A stretch of DNA of 33,024 nt from NCBI GenBank assembly GCA_002721365.1, contig PBKC01000105.1, positions 1 through 33,024 of the forward strand. The letters are read 5' to 3'. Below, one piece after another: positions 26,174 to 33,024 of the stretch; position 1 is the first letter of the stretch, and the number at the start of each line of letters is the position of its first letter. Source of the DNA: Rhodospirillaceae bacterium. GTDB lineage: Bacteria > Pseudomonadota > Alphaproteobacteria > GCA-2721365. The notes beneath the pieces are model-generated. The model was not told the DNA's origin, made no database searches, and saw only the letters and a list, made by a program, of their open reading frames with translations. The translations under genes were made by a program, and so were the position numbers.

Positions 26174-27397
26174 CTACGCCGCCTTCGCTCGCTCGAAGGT
26201 ACGGGCGCAGATGTCTTCGAAAATCTGGGCCACCCGCTCCGACGAGAAGTTCTCCTCGACGTAGTGCCGGGCGGCGGTGGCGAGGACGAGACGGCGGTTC
26301 GGGTCGTCCAGCAGCGCGATCACCGCCGCAGCGAAACCCTCGGCATCGTCGGCACAGAGGTAATGCGTCTCGTCCGCGATCGGCAGCCCCTCGACGCCGA
26401 CGGTGGTCGAGACCAGCGGGCTTCCCATCGCCATCGCCTCGAACACCTTGATCCGCGTGCCGCTGCCGATCCGGATCGGCACCACGTAAACCTGGGCGTC
26501 GTAGACATGGTCGCGGACGTCGTCGACGAATCCGGTGAACGTCCAGGCGAGCCCGCGGCGCTTCGCCTCTTCGACCAGAGCGGGCGGCGGGTTGCGGCCG
26601 ACCACCGCCATCGTCGCCTCGGGCCGTGCCGCTGCGACGCGCGGCCAGACGTCGGCCATGAAGAACTCCATGGCGTCGATGTTGGCGCGCCAGTCCATCG
26701 AGCCGACGAACACCACCCGCTTGCCGGCGTGGTCCTCGGACGGGCGGAACGGGAAGCGGTTGAGGTCGACGCCGGTCGGGATGGTCGCCACGTCCTTCAG
26801 GCCGTAGCGACGGGTGAGCACTTCGCCGTCGCGGTCGGAGACTGCCACCACGGTATCGAAACGGCGGCACGCCTCGCCCTCGAAGCGCACCATCTTCCGC
26901 GACTGATCGCGCCAGACGCCGCGACGAAGACCGTCGCCGGCAAGGTCGACATGCCGCTCGAAGATCTCGGCCTCGACATTGTGGGTGAACAGCACCGAGG
27001 GACAGTCGATCCGGTGAGGGAGCAGCACCGCCGTATGGGGAAAGTCGACCACTACGACGTCCGGCTTCTCGGCAAGCAGACTTCCCACCGCCGCCTTCCC
27101 CGTCGCCGAGCGGTCGGTCGCCACGGCCACCGGCAGAGAGGACAGCAGGTGACGCATCCGGGTGACCGGGAACAGCGCTCCGCGCGCAGGCTCCGACCAG
27201 CCTTCGAACCGGTCGCAGACGGATTCGATCTCGCTTTCGAACGGGGCGATGTTGTCCGGTGCCGGCGACGCGAGAACGATTTCGAACCGCCCCCCCTTCA
27301 TCCCCCGCAGGATGTCCGTGGTGCGGATCTTGCCGCCGGAATCCGTGGGGAACAGAAAGCGCGGCGCGACGAACAGCAGCCGCGGACGATCCCTCAC
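26174..27397 (-). CDS. Glycosyltransferase, GT4 type
   Basis: 407 residues with a GT-B fold. The N-terminal domain begins RLLFVAPRFLFPTDSGGKIRTTDILRGM (glycine loop near the acceptor site) and includes CPSVLFTHNVEAEIFERH. The C-terminal donor domain has VVFVGSMDWRANIDAMEFFMADVWPRV, FTGFVDDVRDHVYDAQVYVVPIRIGSGTRIKVFEAMAMGSPLVSTTVGVEGL with the conserved E of the EX7E-like motif. It transfers a sugar, probably onto a polysaccharide or lipid-linked glycan; donor and acceptor are unknown. The start is set at GTG 27397, which overlaps the stop of the upstream dehydrogenase as GTGA (four bases); a TTG at 27403 would add two residues. The coupling suggests the two genes serve the same glycan. Confidence 0.92.
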   Translation of the reverse strand: MRDRPRLLFVAPRFLFPTDSGGKIRTTDILRGMKGGRFEIVLASPAPDNIAPFESEIESVCDRFEGWSEPARGALFPVTRMRHLLSSLPVAVATDRSATGKAAVGSLLAEKPDVVVVDFPHTAVLLPHRIDCPSVLFTHNVEAEIFERHVDLAGDGLRRGVWRDQSRKMVRFEGEACRRFDTVVAVSDRDGEVLTRRYGLKDVATIPTGVDLNRFPFRPSEDHAGKRVVFVGSMDWRANIDAMEFFMADVWPRVAAARPEATMAVVGRNPPPALVEEAKRRGLAWTFTGFVDDVRDHVYDAQVYVVPIRIGSGTRIKVFEAMAMGSPLVSTTVGVEGLPIADETHYLCADDAEGFAAAVIALLDDPNRRLVLATAARHYVEENFSSERVAQIFEDICARTFERAKAA

Positions 27398-28710
27398 CAG
27401 CAAATGCCCTCGTAAGTGAAGTCTTTCGACTCCTGAAGCTTGGCGACGCCCTGAAGGTCGACCACCGTCTTGCCGGCGCCGCCCGCCAGGATGGCGCCTA
27501 CCTCGTCCGCGCCGGCATGGCCGACGACGATGGTGTCGGCGTTCGCCACCATCGCGGCCGGGTCCTTTCTGAGCAGGCGCTGGAGATGCGGAATCTCGCG
27601 GTTGATGAATTCGAGATTGGCGCCCATCAGGCGGCTGTACTCGACGTTCTCGTCGAAGATTTCGAGATCGTAGCCCTTGCCCACCAGCTTCTCGGCCAGG
27701 GCGACCAGCGGCGATTCGCGCAGGTCGTCGGTCCCCGGCTTGAACGACAGACCGAACATCGCCACCCGACCGCGGCCCTGCCGGGCGATCATGTCGAAGG
27801 CGCGTTCGATGTGGCGTTCGTTGGAGGCAAGTACGTTCCCCAGGAACGGAAGGTCGATGTCCTGGCCGCGGGCGAGCGACAGGAACGCGCGCAGATCCTT
27901 GGGCAGGCAGGAGCCGCCGAAGGCGTAGCCGGGCCTCAGATAGGCCGGCGAGATATTCAGCGTCTTGTCCTGGCAGAAGATCGCCATCGCCTCGCGGCCA
28001 TCGACGCCGAACGACTTGAGCAGGCTGCCGACTTCGTTGGCGAAGGTGATCTTCACCGCGTGATAGATGTTCGAGAGGTACTTCACCGACTCGGCGACGA
28101 CGCAGTTGGTCTTCACCATCGGCCCGTCGACGCCCTCGTAGATCTGCTCGACGACCTTGTAGGCGCCTTCGCCGACCGAGCCGATGATCGTGTAGGGCGG
28201 CTTGTAGAAGTCCTTGACCGAGCTTCCCTCGCGCAGGAACTCCGGATTGAAGCCGAGCTCCAGGCCCTCGCCGATCTGCCGGCCGCTATGCTCGACCAGC
28301 GCCGGCATGATGCGGTCCTCGGTCGTGCCCGGCACCACCGTGCTGCGCACGATGACGGTGTGCGGTCCGGTCTTGGCAGCGATGGCGCGGGCGATATGGA
28401 CGACCACCGCATCCACGGCCGCCAGGGAGAGGGCGCCGTTCGGCGCGCTTGGCGTGCCGACGGAGATAAACGAGACGTCGGTCTCGGCAACCGCCGCCAT
28501 TGCGTCGGTCGTCGCCCGCAGCCGCCCTTCGGCGACCGCCTTGGCGACTAGGTCCTCGATCTGCTCCTCGACGATCGGCGACTTCCCGGCGTTGAGAAGC
28601 TCGATCTTCTTTTCGCTGACGTCGACGCCAACGACCTCGTGGCCGAGCGAAGCGAGACAGGCGCCCGAAACAACGCCGACGTAACCCATACCGAAAATGG
28701 AGATCTTCAT
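27394..28710 (-). CDS. algD: GDP-mannose 6-dehydrogenase (AlgD-type nucleotide-sugar dehydrogenase)
   Basis: 438 residues, the AlgD length. The N-terminal Rossmann domain has ISIFGMGYVGVVSGACLASLGHEVVGVD, then KSPIVEEQIEDLV and VSFISVGTPSAPNG. The middle has VIVRSTVVPGTTEDRI, FNPEFLREGSSVKDF and YHAVKITFANEVGSLLKSFGVDGREAM. The catalytic cysteine is C268 in LRPGYAFGGSCLPKDLRAF, the same position as in Pseudomonas AlgD. It oxidises GDP-mannose to GDP-mannuronate with two NAD+. UDP-glucose dehydrogenase is the alternative, but the KSPIVE and YAFGGSCLPKD stretches favour AlgD. No alginate polymerase or export genes are adjacent. It is the first gene of a minus-strand group with the glycosyltransferase and uup. 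Confidence 0.9.
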   Translation of the reverse strand: MKISIFGMGYVGVVSGACLASLGHEVVGVDVSEKKIELLNAGKSPIVEEQIEDLVAKAVAEGRLRATTDAMAAVAETDVSFISVGTPSAPNGALSLAAVDAVVVHIARAIAAKTGPHTVIVRSTVVPGTTEDRIMPALVEHSGRQIGEGLELGFNPEFLREGSSVKDFYKPPYTIIGSVGEGAYKVVEQIYEGVDGPMVKTNCVVAESVKYLSNIYHAVKITFANEVGSLLKSFGVDGREAMAIFCQDKTLNISPAYLRPGYAFGGSCLPKDLRAFLSLARGQDIDLPFLGNVLASNERHIERAFDMIARQGRGRVAMFGLSFKPGTDDLRESPLVALAEKLVGKGYDLEIFDENVEYSRLMGANLEFINREIPHLQRLLRKDPAAMVANADTIVVGHAGADEVGAILAGGAGKTVVDLQGVAKLQESKDFTYEGICW

Positions 28711-29100
28711 GTCCGACCGCTGGCTGTTAAAGCGATTGCGCGGGGCCAGACATTACGGAAAAGCATTAAGAATTCCCATAGGCGGCAGCCCAATGACCCG
28801 AAGGATCCGGATTTTCCCCGTTTCCGTGTCCGGGAAGCCATGCCGCCCGATGGTTCCATCGGCGTCCGGCAATTCCGCAGCGCACCCAATCCCGCCGGCA
28901 GCCGCGAGTCGGGCGCTGAAATGAACCGTTTTGCCCTCTTCGCAACTGCACTATAGTTCGAAGATCAAGCGTTTCGGCGTTCCTGCGGGGAGAGCGCGCC
29001 ACCACCGAATCGACGACCACATTGCTGAAAGCGCCCGCGGCGATCATCCGGCCGCGGCGGTCGTCCGGCCGACCCAATCTTGCGAAGGCGGAGAGATCAC
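28711..29100. other. Divergent intergenic region (algD / ABC importer)
   Basis: 390 bases. The left part, upstream of algD, is relatively AT-rich (GGAAAAGCATTAAGAATTCC near 28759). The right part holds a candidate plus-strand promoter at 28929-28957 and, before the ATG at 29101, the ribosome site GGAGAG. No gene, riboswitch or clear palindrome is recognised. Confidence 0.45.
28929..28957 (+). promoter_or_regulatory. Candidate promoter of the ABC importer operon
   Basis: TTTTGC, 17-base spacer, TATAGT (28952-28957). It would give a leader of about 140 bases before the ATG at 29101. The -10 is good and the -35 weak. Confidence 0.35.
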
Positions 29101-30342
29101 ATGAGGTTCAGTCGCAGGCAGTTCATGATGTCGGCCACAGGCGCCCTGGTGTACGCCAGCTCCGCCGGCCTTCTGAAGCGCGCGGGGATCGCCGCGGAAG
29201 AACCGATTCGGGTCGGCAACATCCTCGATCAGACGGGCGTCCTGAACATCTACAGCCTGAAGCAGATCCAGGCGGTCGCCATGGCCGTCGACGAGATCAA
29301 CGCCGCCGGCGGGCTGCTCGGCCGGCCGCTGGAGCTGTTCTTCTACGACTCCCAGTCGAACAATCAGTTCAACGCCCAGTACACGACCCAGGCACTGGTC
29401 CGCGACAAGGTGCAGGTCATCCACGGCGGCATCACGTCAAGCTCGCGCGAGGTGATGCGCCCGATCGTCGACCGGTTCCGTGGCCTCCTGTTCTACAACT
29501 CGCTCTATGAAGGTGGCGTCTGCGACCGCCGCCATGTGAGCACCGGCATGGTGCCCGCGCAGCAGCTCGAAGCGCTGATCCCCTACGTGATGAACGAGCT
29601 GGGCGGCAAGCGCGGCTACATCCTCGCGGCCGACTACAACTACGGCCACATCACCGCCAAGTGGATGCAGAAGATCATCCGCGACAATGGCGGCGAGGAT
29701 CTGGCGGTCGAGTTCTTCCCGCTGGACGTCACCAACTTCGCCCCCGTCCTGTCGCGCATCCAGGAAGCCAAGCCCGACGTCGTCTGGTCGGCGCTGGTGG
29801 GCGGCGCGCACATGGCCTTCTACCGCCAGTTCGAGCAGACCATCGGCAAGAAGAACATGCTGCTGGCATCCTCGACCTATGGCGTCGGCCGCGAGCAGAC
29901 GCAGCTCAGCCCGGAGGAAGGCGACGGCATCTACATCGCCACCTCCTTCGTCGACTCGCTGCCGACCGAGAACGCGAAGTCCTTCGTCGAGCGCTTCCAG
30001 GCCTATGTCGGCAACGACGAATATGTCGGCGAATACGGCGAATACGGCTATCGCGGCGTGACCCTGTGGGCCGAGGCGGTACGCAAGGCCGGCGCGGCCG
30101 ACCCCGATTCGGTGATCGCCGCATTGGGCGGCACCCAGGTCGAGGGCGCCGGCGGCCTCTACACCATCGACGGCCAGACCAACCACACGACGATGGATAT
30201 CCACATCGTCCGCGGCAACAAGGAACAGAGCTTCGACGTGCTCAAGTCCTTCCCGCAGCAGCCGCCGAAGGACACCCAACTCGTCTGCAATCTCTACGAG
30301 AACCCGAACGACACCACCCAGTACGAAGTCCAGATCGACTGA
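29101..30342 (+). CDS. Urea/amide-type ABC transporter substrate-binding protein
   Basis: 413 residues. The N-terminus is Tat-like (MRFSRRQFMMSATGALVYAS). The mature part is a type I periplasmic binding fold of the Leu/Ile/Val-UrtA-FmdD-AmiC group: IRVGNILDQTGVLNIYSLKQIQAVAMAVDEINAAGGLLGRPLELFFYDSQSN, VIHGGITSSSREVMRPIV, YNSLYEGGVC, GYILAADYNYGHITAKWM, FFPLDVTNFAPVLSRIQEAKPDVVW, DGIYIATSFVDS and a C-terminal HTTMDIHIVRGNK. This resembles UrtA and FmdD more than LivJ, so urea, short amides or a related solute are the likely ligands; this is inference. The start is ATG 29101 with GGAGAG. A terminator-like hairpin at 30366-30386 separates it from the permease genes, as is usual where the binding protein is made in excess. 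Confidence 0.92.
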   Translation: MRFSRRQFMMSATGALVYASSAGLLKRAGIAAEEPIRVGNILDQTGVLNIYSLKQIQAVAMAVDEINAAGGLLGRPLELFFYDSQSNNQFNAQYTTQALVRDKVQVIHGGITSSSREVMRPIVDRFRGLLFYNSLYEGGVCDRRHVSTGMVPAQQLEALIPYVMNELGGKRGYILAADYNYGHITAKWMQKIIRDNGGEDLAVEFFPLDVTNFAPVLSRIQEAKPDVVWSALVGGAHMAFYRQFEQTIGKKNMLLASSTYGVGREQTQLSPEEGDGIYIATSFVDSLPTENAKSFVERFQAYVGNDEYVGEYGEYGYRGVTLWAEAVRKAGAADPDSVIAALGGTQVEGAGGLYTIDGQTNHTTMDIHIVRGNKEQSFDVLKSFPQQPPKDTQLVCNLYENPNDTTQYEVQID

Positions 30343-30365
30343 GCGTTCGACGACCGCTACGGAGG

Positions 30366-30389
30366 GGCCGCCTGGGTGAGGCGGCCTTT
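30366..30389 (+). terminator. Attenuating hairpin between binding protein and permease genes
   Basis: GGCCGCC, loop TGGGTGA, GGCGGCC, then TTT: a perfect 7-bp GC stem with a short U run in the 82-base gap after the binding-protein stop. It would partly end transcription or protect the 3' end, favouring the binding protein over downstream genes. Confidence 0.6.
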
Positions 30390-30424
30390 CCGCAGGCTTG
30401 CGACGGGTAACGGGGGCACGCTGC

Positions 30425-31204
30425 GTGGAGCAGGTCGCGATCTACGCCTACCAGATAGGCTTTTCGTTCAGCATCTTCATTCTGATCAGCCTGGGTCTCG
30501 CCATCATCTTCGGGATGATGGGGGTCATCAATCTGGCGCAGGGTGAGTTCCTGATGCTGGGCGCCTATTCCTGCACCATGGCCGCCCAGGCCGGCCTGCC
30601 GCTGTGGATGGCGTTCATCGTCGCCGCGATCGTGGTCGGCCTGTTCGGAATCATCGTCGAAAGGCTGATCATCCGCTTCCTCTATGGCCGGGTGGTCGAC
30701 ACGCTTCTGGCGACCTGGGGCTTGAGTCTGTTCATCGTCGGCGCGGTGACGTCGGTCTTCGGACCGCAGACCGAGAGCGTCGCCTCGACCCTCGGCAATT
30801 TCGCCATCGGCAACTTCACCGTCTCCCAGTACAGCCTGGTGATGATGGTGATCGCCGTCGCCTTGCTGGTCTTCTGCTACGCCCTGTTCCGCTACACGCG
30901 CTTCGGCCTGCTGGCCCGCGGCACCATGCAGAACGCGGCGATGGCCCGCGGCCTCGGCGTCGGCACCGACCGCATCTACATGGCGACCTTCGGCCTGGGC
31001 TCCGCCTTGACCGGCCTCGCCGGCGCCGTGCTGGTGCCGATCACGGGCGCGGCGCCGACCATGGGCATTTTCTTCATCGCCAAGGCCTTCATCACCGTCA
31101 TCGCCGGCGGTCCGATGCCACTCTTGGGCACCATCTCCGCCTCCGGCCTGTTCGGCACCATCGACGGCATCGTCGCCTATGCGTCGAGCTCGGTGGTCGG
31201 CTAG
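30425..31204 (+). CDS. LivH/UrtB-type ABC permease, cut by an in-frame TAG
   Basis: 259 residues up to a TAG at 31202-31204. It has the family's helices and motifs: SIFILISLGLAIIFGMMGVINLAQGEFLMLGAY at the N-terminus, FGIIVERLIIRFLYGR, LLATWGLSLFIVGAVTSVFGP, and RGTMQNAAMARGLGVGTDRIYMATFGLGSALTGLAGAVLVPI, containing the loop that contacts the ATPase. The start is GTG 30425 with GGGGG upstream. The reading frame continues after the TAG with a normal LivH/UrtB C-terminus (LFVAIVLLRLLPVGITGRLRR) to 31285, giving the usual length of about 286. So TAG probably replaces CAG (Gln). Possible explanations: a nonsense mutation, a sequencing error, readthrough, or two-piece translation. The gene lies between binding protein and second permease. 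Confidence 0.85.
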   Translation: MEQVAIYAYQIGFSFSIFILISLGLAIIFGMMGVINLAQGEFLMLGAYSCTMAAQAGLPLWMAFIVAAIVVGLFGIIVERLIIRFLYGRVVDTLLATWGLSLFIVGAVTSVFGPQTESVASTLGNFAIGNFTVSQYSLVMMVIAVALLVFCYALFRYTRFGLLARGTMQNAAMARGLGVGTDRIYMATFGLGSALTGLAGAVLVPITGAAPTMGIFFIAKAFITVIAGGPMPLLGTISASGLFGTIDGIVAYASSSVVG

Positions 31205-31285
31205 ATGTCGGTGCTGTTCGTGGCGATCGTCCTGCTGCGCCTGCTGCCGGTCGGAATCACCGGCCGCCTGAGGCGGGGGCTTTAG
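31205..31285 (+). pseudogene. Detached C-terminal tail of the LivH/UrtB-type permease
   Basis: It begins with ATG directly after the TAG, in the same frame, and encodes 26 residues: MSVLFVAIVLLRLLPVGITG followed by RLRRGL. This is the last membrane helix and basic cytoplasmic tail expected of the upstream permease. Its own TAG at 31283-31285 lies three bases before the next permease start (GTG 31289), the spacing expected for the true end of the upstream gene. It could be translated by reinitiation at TAGATG, or by readthrough. Confidence 0.75.
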
Positions 31286-31288
31286 CCC

Positions 31289-32323
31289 GTGGCGCTGCGA
31301 CCTCTCGGCATGCAACCGGCGGCCGAGCCGCCGAAATGGTGGTGGTGGCTGTTCGTCGTCGCCGCGACGGCGGTGCTGTTCGCCCTGCCGTCCTATATCG
31401 ACATCGCCGTCCAGTTGGACATGTCGGTGATCTTCGTGCTGGCGCTGCTCGCCCTCAGCATGAGCTTCTTGTGGGGCTATGTCGGCATCCTGAGTTTCGG
31501 CCAGACGGCGTTCTTCGGCCTCGGCGGCTATACCTATGCCATCGCGGCGATGAACTTCGGCGAGACGACCGGGCCGCTGATCGGGGCGATGATCCTGCCC
31601 GCACTGTTCGCCGGGGTGATCGGCTATTTCATGATCTACGGCCGGGTGAGCGGCATCTATCTGAGCGTCATCACGCTGGTGGTGACGCTGATCCTGGAGA
31701 AGGGCGTCCGCGCGACATCGGGCGAGCAGTTCGTCATCGGCAGCGTGCGCGTCGGCGGGCAGAACGGCATTCCGGGCGTCCCGCCGCTTCAGCTCCCCTG
31801 GGACCCGTCGACCAGCCTGTTCATCGACGGCGTGTTCTATCTGTCGGCAGGGGCGTTGGTCCTGGTCTATGTCGGCCTGAGGCTCTTGCTGCTCACCCGC
31901 TTCGGCCGGGTGCTGGTCGGCATTCGCGAGAACGAGCGCCGCACCGAGCTTCTGGGCTATGACGCCCGCCGCTACAAGCTCGCGGCCTTCGTCCTCGCCG
32001 GCGGCGTCGCCGGGCTGTCGGGTGCGCTCTACGGCATCTGGGGAAGCTTCGTCGGGCCGGAGATGTTCGGCCTCGGTCAGGCGGCGCAGGTCATCATCTG
32101 GGTGATCGTCGGCGGCAAGGCGACGCTGATCGGGCCCATCGTCGGCACCGGCCTGATCCAGTACCTCACCACCTGGCTCGGCACCCAGGGCGTGGGGCAG
32201 GTCTCGCTGGTGCTGGGCGGCGTGCTGGTGATCTTCGTGCTGGTCTTCCAGCAGGGCCTTCTGCCCAGCATCGGCCTGCTGCTCGCCCAGATCACCGGAC
32301 GCAGCAAGCGGAGCGAAAGTTGA
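31289..32323 (+). CDS. LivM/UrtC-type ABC permease
   Basis: 344 residues with eight or more membrane helices. Motifs: SVIFVLALLALSMSFLWGYVGILSFGQTAFFGLGGYTYAIAAM (family signature of LivM/UrtC), IYLSVITLVVTLILEKGVRAT, and the ATPase-contact loop LVGIRENERRTELLGYDARRYKLAAFVLAGGVAGLSGALYG, followed by GGKATLIGPIVGTGLIQYLTTWLG. The start is GTG 31289, with GGGGG nine bases upstream. An internal ATG at 31310 is possible, but the N-terminal extension is plausible cytoplasmic sequence. The stop overlaps the next gene as TTGA. It forms the translocation pore together with the preceding permease, which is interrupted here. Confidence 0.93.
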   Translation: MALRPLGMQPAAEPPKWWWWLFVVAATAVLFALPSYIDIAVQLDMSVIFVLALLALSMSFLWGYVGILSFGQTAFFGLGGYTYAIAAMNFGETTGPLIGAMILPALFAGVIGYFMIYGRVSGIYLSVITLVVTLILEKGVRATSGEQFVIGSVRVGGQNGIPGVPPLQLPWDPSTSLFIDGVFYLSAGALVLVYVGLRLLLLTRFGRVLVGIRENERRTELLGYDARRYKLAAFVLAGGVAGLSGALYGIWGSFVGPEMFGLGQAAQVIIWVIVGGKATLIGPIVGTGLIQYLTTWLGTQGVGQVSLVLGGVLVIFVLVFQQGLLPSIGLLLAQITGRSKRSES

Positions 32324-33024
32324 CCTTGGCAGCCGCGGCAATCCTCGAGACCAAGAGCCTCGAGAAACGGTTCGGCGGCGTCCGCGCGATCGCCGGTGTC
32401 GACTTCCGGCTGGAGGAAGGCGAACTCCGCTGCCTGATCGGCCCCAACGGCGCCGGCAAGAGCACCTTTTTCAAGATGCTGACCGGCCAGATCGCCCCCA
32501 CCAGCGGGCAGGTGGTCTTCGACGGCGTCGACATCACCCGCCGGGAAGCCCACGAGATCGGCCGTCTCGGGATCGGCATCAAGAACCAGGTGCCGGACGT
32601 CTTCGATGGCGTGACGGCGCGCGAAAACCTGTGGATCGCCGCGCGCTTCCGCCACGGACCCGACCGGGCGCGGGCGATGATCGACGACGTCGTCGACCGG
32701 TTGGGCCTCGCCCCCATTCTCGATCGCGACGTAGGAGAACTGGCGCACGGCCAGCGGCAATGGGTCGAGATCGGCATGGTGATCGCCCGGGAGCCCCGGA
32801 TCATCCTTCTCGACGAACCCTCGGCCGGCATGAGCCAGGAGGAGACCAACCGCACCGCCGCCCTGATCCGCGAGGTGAACCGCACCGCGACCCTGGTGGT
32901 GGTCGAGCACGACATGCAGTTCATCCGCCAGATCGCCAAGAAGGTGACGGTGTTCCACCAGGGCCGCATCCTGGTCGAGGAAACGGTCGACAAGGTGATG
33001 GCCGACCAGCGCGTCCGCGACGTC
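32320..33024 (+). CDS. UrtD/LivG-type ABC transporter ATP-binding protein, partial
   Basis: 235 codons are visible and the frame is open at the window end. Walker A is GPNGAGKST, the Q-loop region IGIKNQVPDVFDGVTARENL, the signature ELAHGQRQWVEIGMVIA (the form HGQ(R/K)QWxEIG is typical of UrtD), Walker B RIILLDEPSAGMSQEE, and the H-loop VVVEHDMQFI. It powers the importer, normally together with a second ATPase (UrtE/LivF) that would follow beyond the window. The start is TTG 32320, overlapping the permease TGA by four bases (TTGA); a second TTG at 32326 is possible. The UrtD-like signature supports the urea/amide reading for the whole operon. Confidence 0.92.
   Translation, partial: MTLAAAAILETKSLEKRFGGVRAIAGVDFRLEEGELRCLIGPNGAGKSTFFKMLTGQIAPTSGQVVFDGVDITRREAHEIGRLGIGIKNQVPDVFDGVTARENLWIAARFRHGPDRARAMIDDVVDRLGLAPILDRDVGELAHGQRQWVEIGMVIAREPRIILLDEPSAGMSQEETNRTAALIREVNRTATLVVVEHDMQFIRQIAKKVTVFHQGRILVEETVDKVMADQRVRDV

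Noticed and set aside
30015..30055. Short direct repeat GGCGAATA(C/T) in the binding-protein gene
   Set aside because: It encodes EYVGEYGEYGY inside a conserved protein; codon-level coincidence, not a repeat element.
30242..32341. 699-codon minus-strand open frame across the permease genes
   Set aside because: Rich in His, Gln, Asp and Arg as expected from reading membrane-protein codons backwards; the plus-strand genes are clear transporters.

Overview
The window is GC-rich DNA from the chromosome of a free-living alphaproteobacterium. The block aroQ-accB-accC-aat facing a DUF2155 / MlaD / NDUFA12 block, a fused ThiS-ThiG, a class II (B12-dependent) NrdJ and an AlgD-type dehydrogenase suggest a Rhodospirillales-like lineage. 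That placement is inference from gene content. I saw no rRNA, tRNA, CRISPR array, integrase or transposase, so this is mostly ordinary chromosome with a few accessory genes.

Layout. 1-1832 (minus): thiSG followed by two tandem small secreted GlcG/HbpS-family genes, the second cut by the window edge. 1979-5093 (plus): aroQ, accB, accC and aat. 5015-6735 (minus): NDUFA12-like complex I factor, MlaD, a 79-residue unknown and a DUF2155 protein. 6898-7584: a glutathione transferase. 7910-9964: a large secreted protein with a four-times repeated DGD/GLDAL unit. 10058-10876 (minus): an unknown conserved-looking protein. 11384-15028: nrdJ behind two well-spaced NrdR-like boxes. 15160-15450: a tiny GIY-YIG nuclease bracketed by two inverted pairs of palindromes. 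15581-17614 (minus): a secreted ricin-lectin protein with a possible MACPF-like core. 17847-19872 (minus): a Tat-exported molybdopterin sulfite/sulfane dehydrogenase and its dihaem cytochrome c. 20154-21167: an LpxR-type lipid A deacylase. 21224-24122: a Spy/CpxP-like periplasmic protein divergent from an OmpR/EnvZ-type two-component pair. 24297-28710 (minus): Uup ABC-F ATPase, a glycosyltransferase and GDP-mannose 6-dehydrogenase. 29101-33024: a urea/branched-chain-type ABC importer (binding protein, two permeases, first ATPase cut by the window end).

How the genes work together. Several loci concern the envelope: fatty-acid precursor supply (accBC), MlaD lipid trafficking, LpxR lipid A trimming, the Spy-like stress protein with its two-component system, and the AlgD/glycosyltransferase pair for an acidic polysaccharide or glycan. 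nrdJ supplies dNTPs and appears to be under NrdR control.

The most interesting items are: the GIY-YIG gene framed by palindromic pairs, with at least three palindrome families at six loci in the window; an in-frame TAG that cuts the last helix off the first ABC permease; the lectin/pore-former candidate; the 684-residue repeat protein; and the nrdJ promoter, where NrdR-like boxes overlap the -35 and two GANTC sites sit in the spacer.
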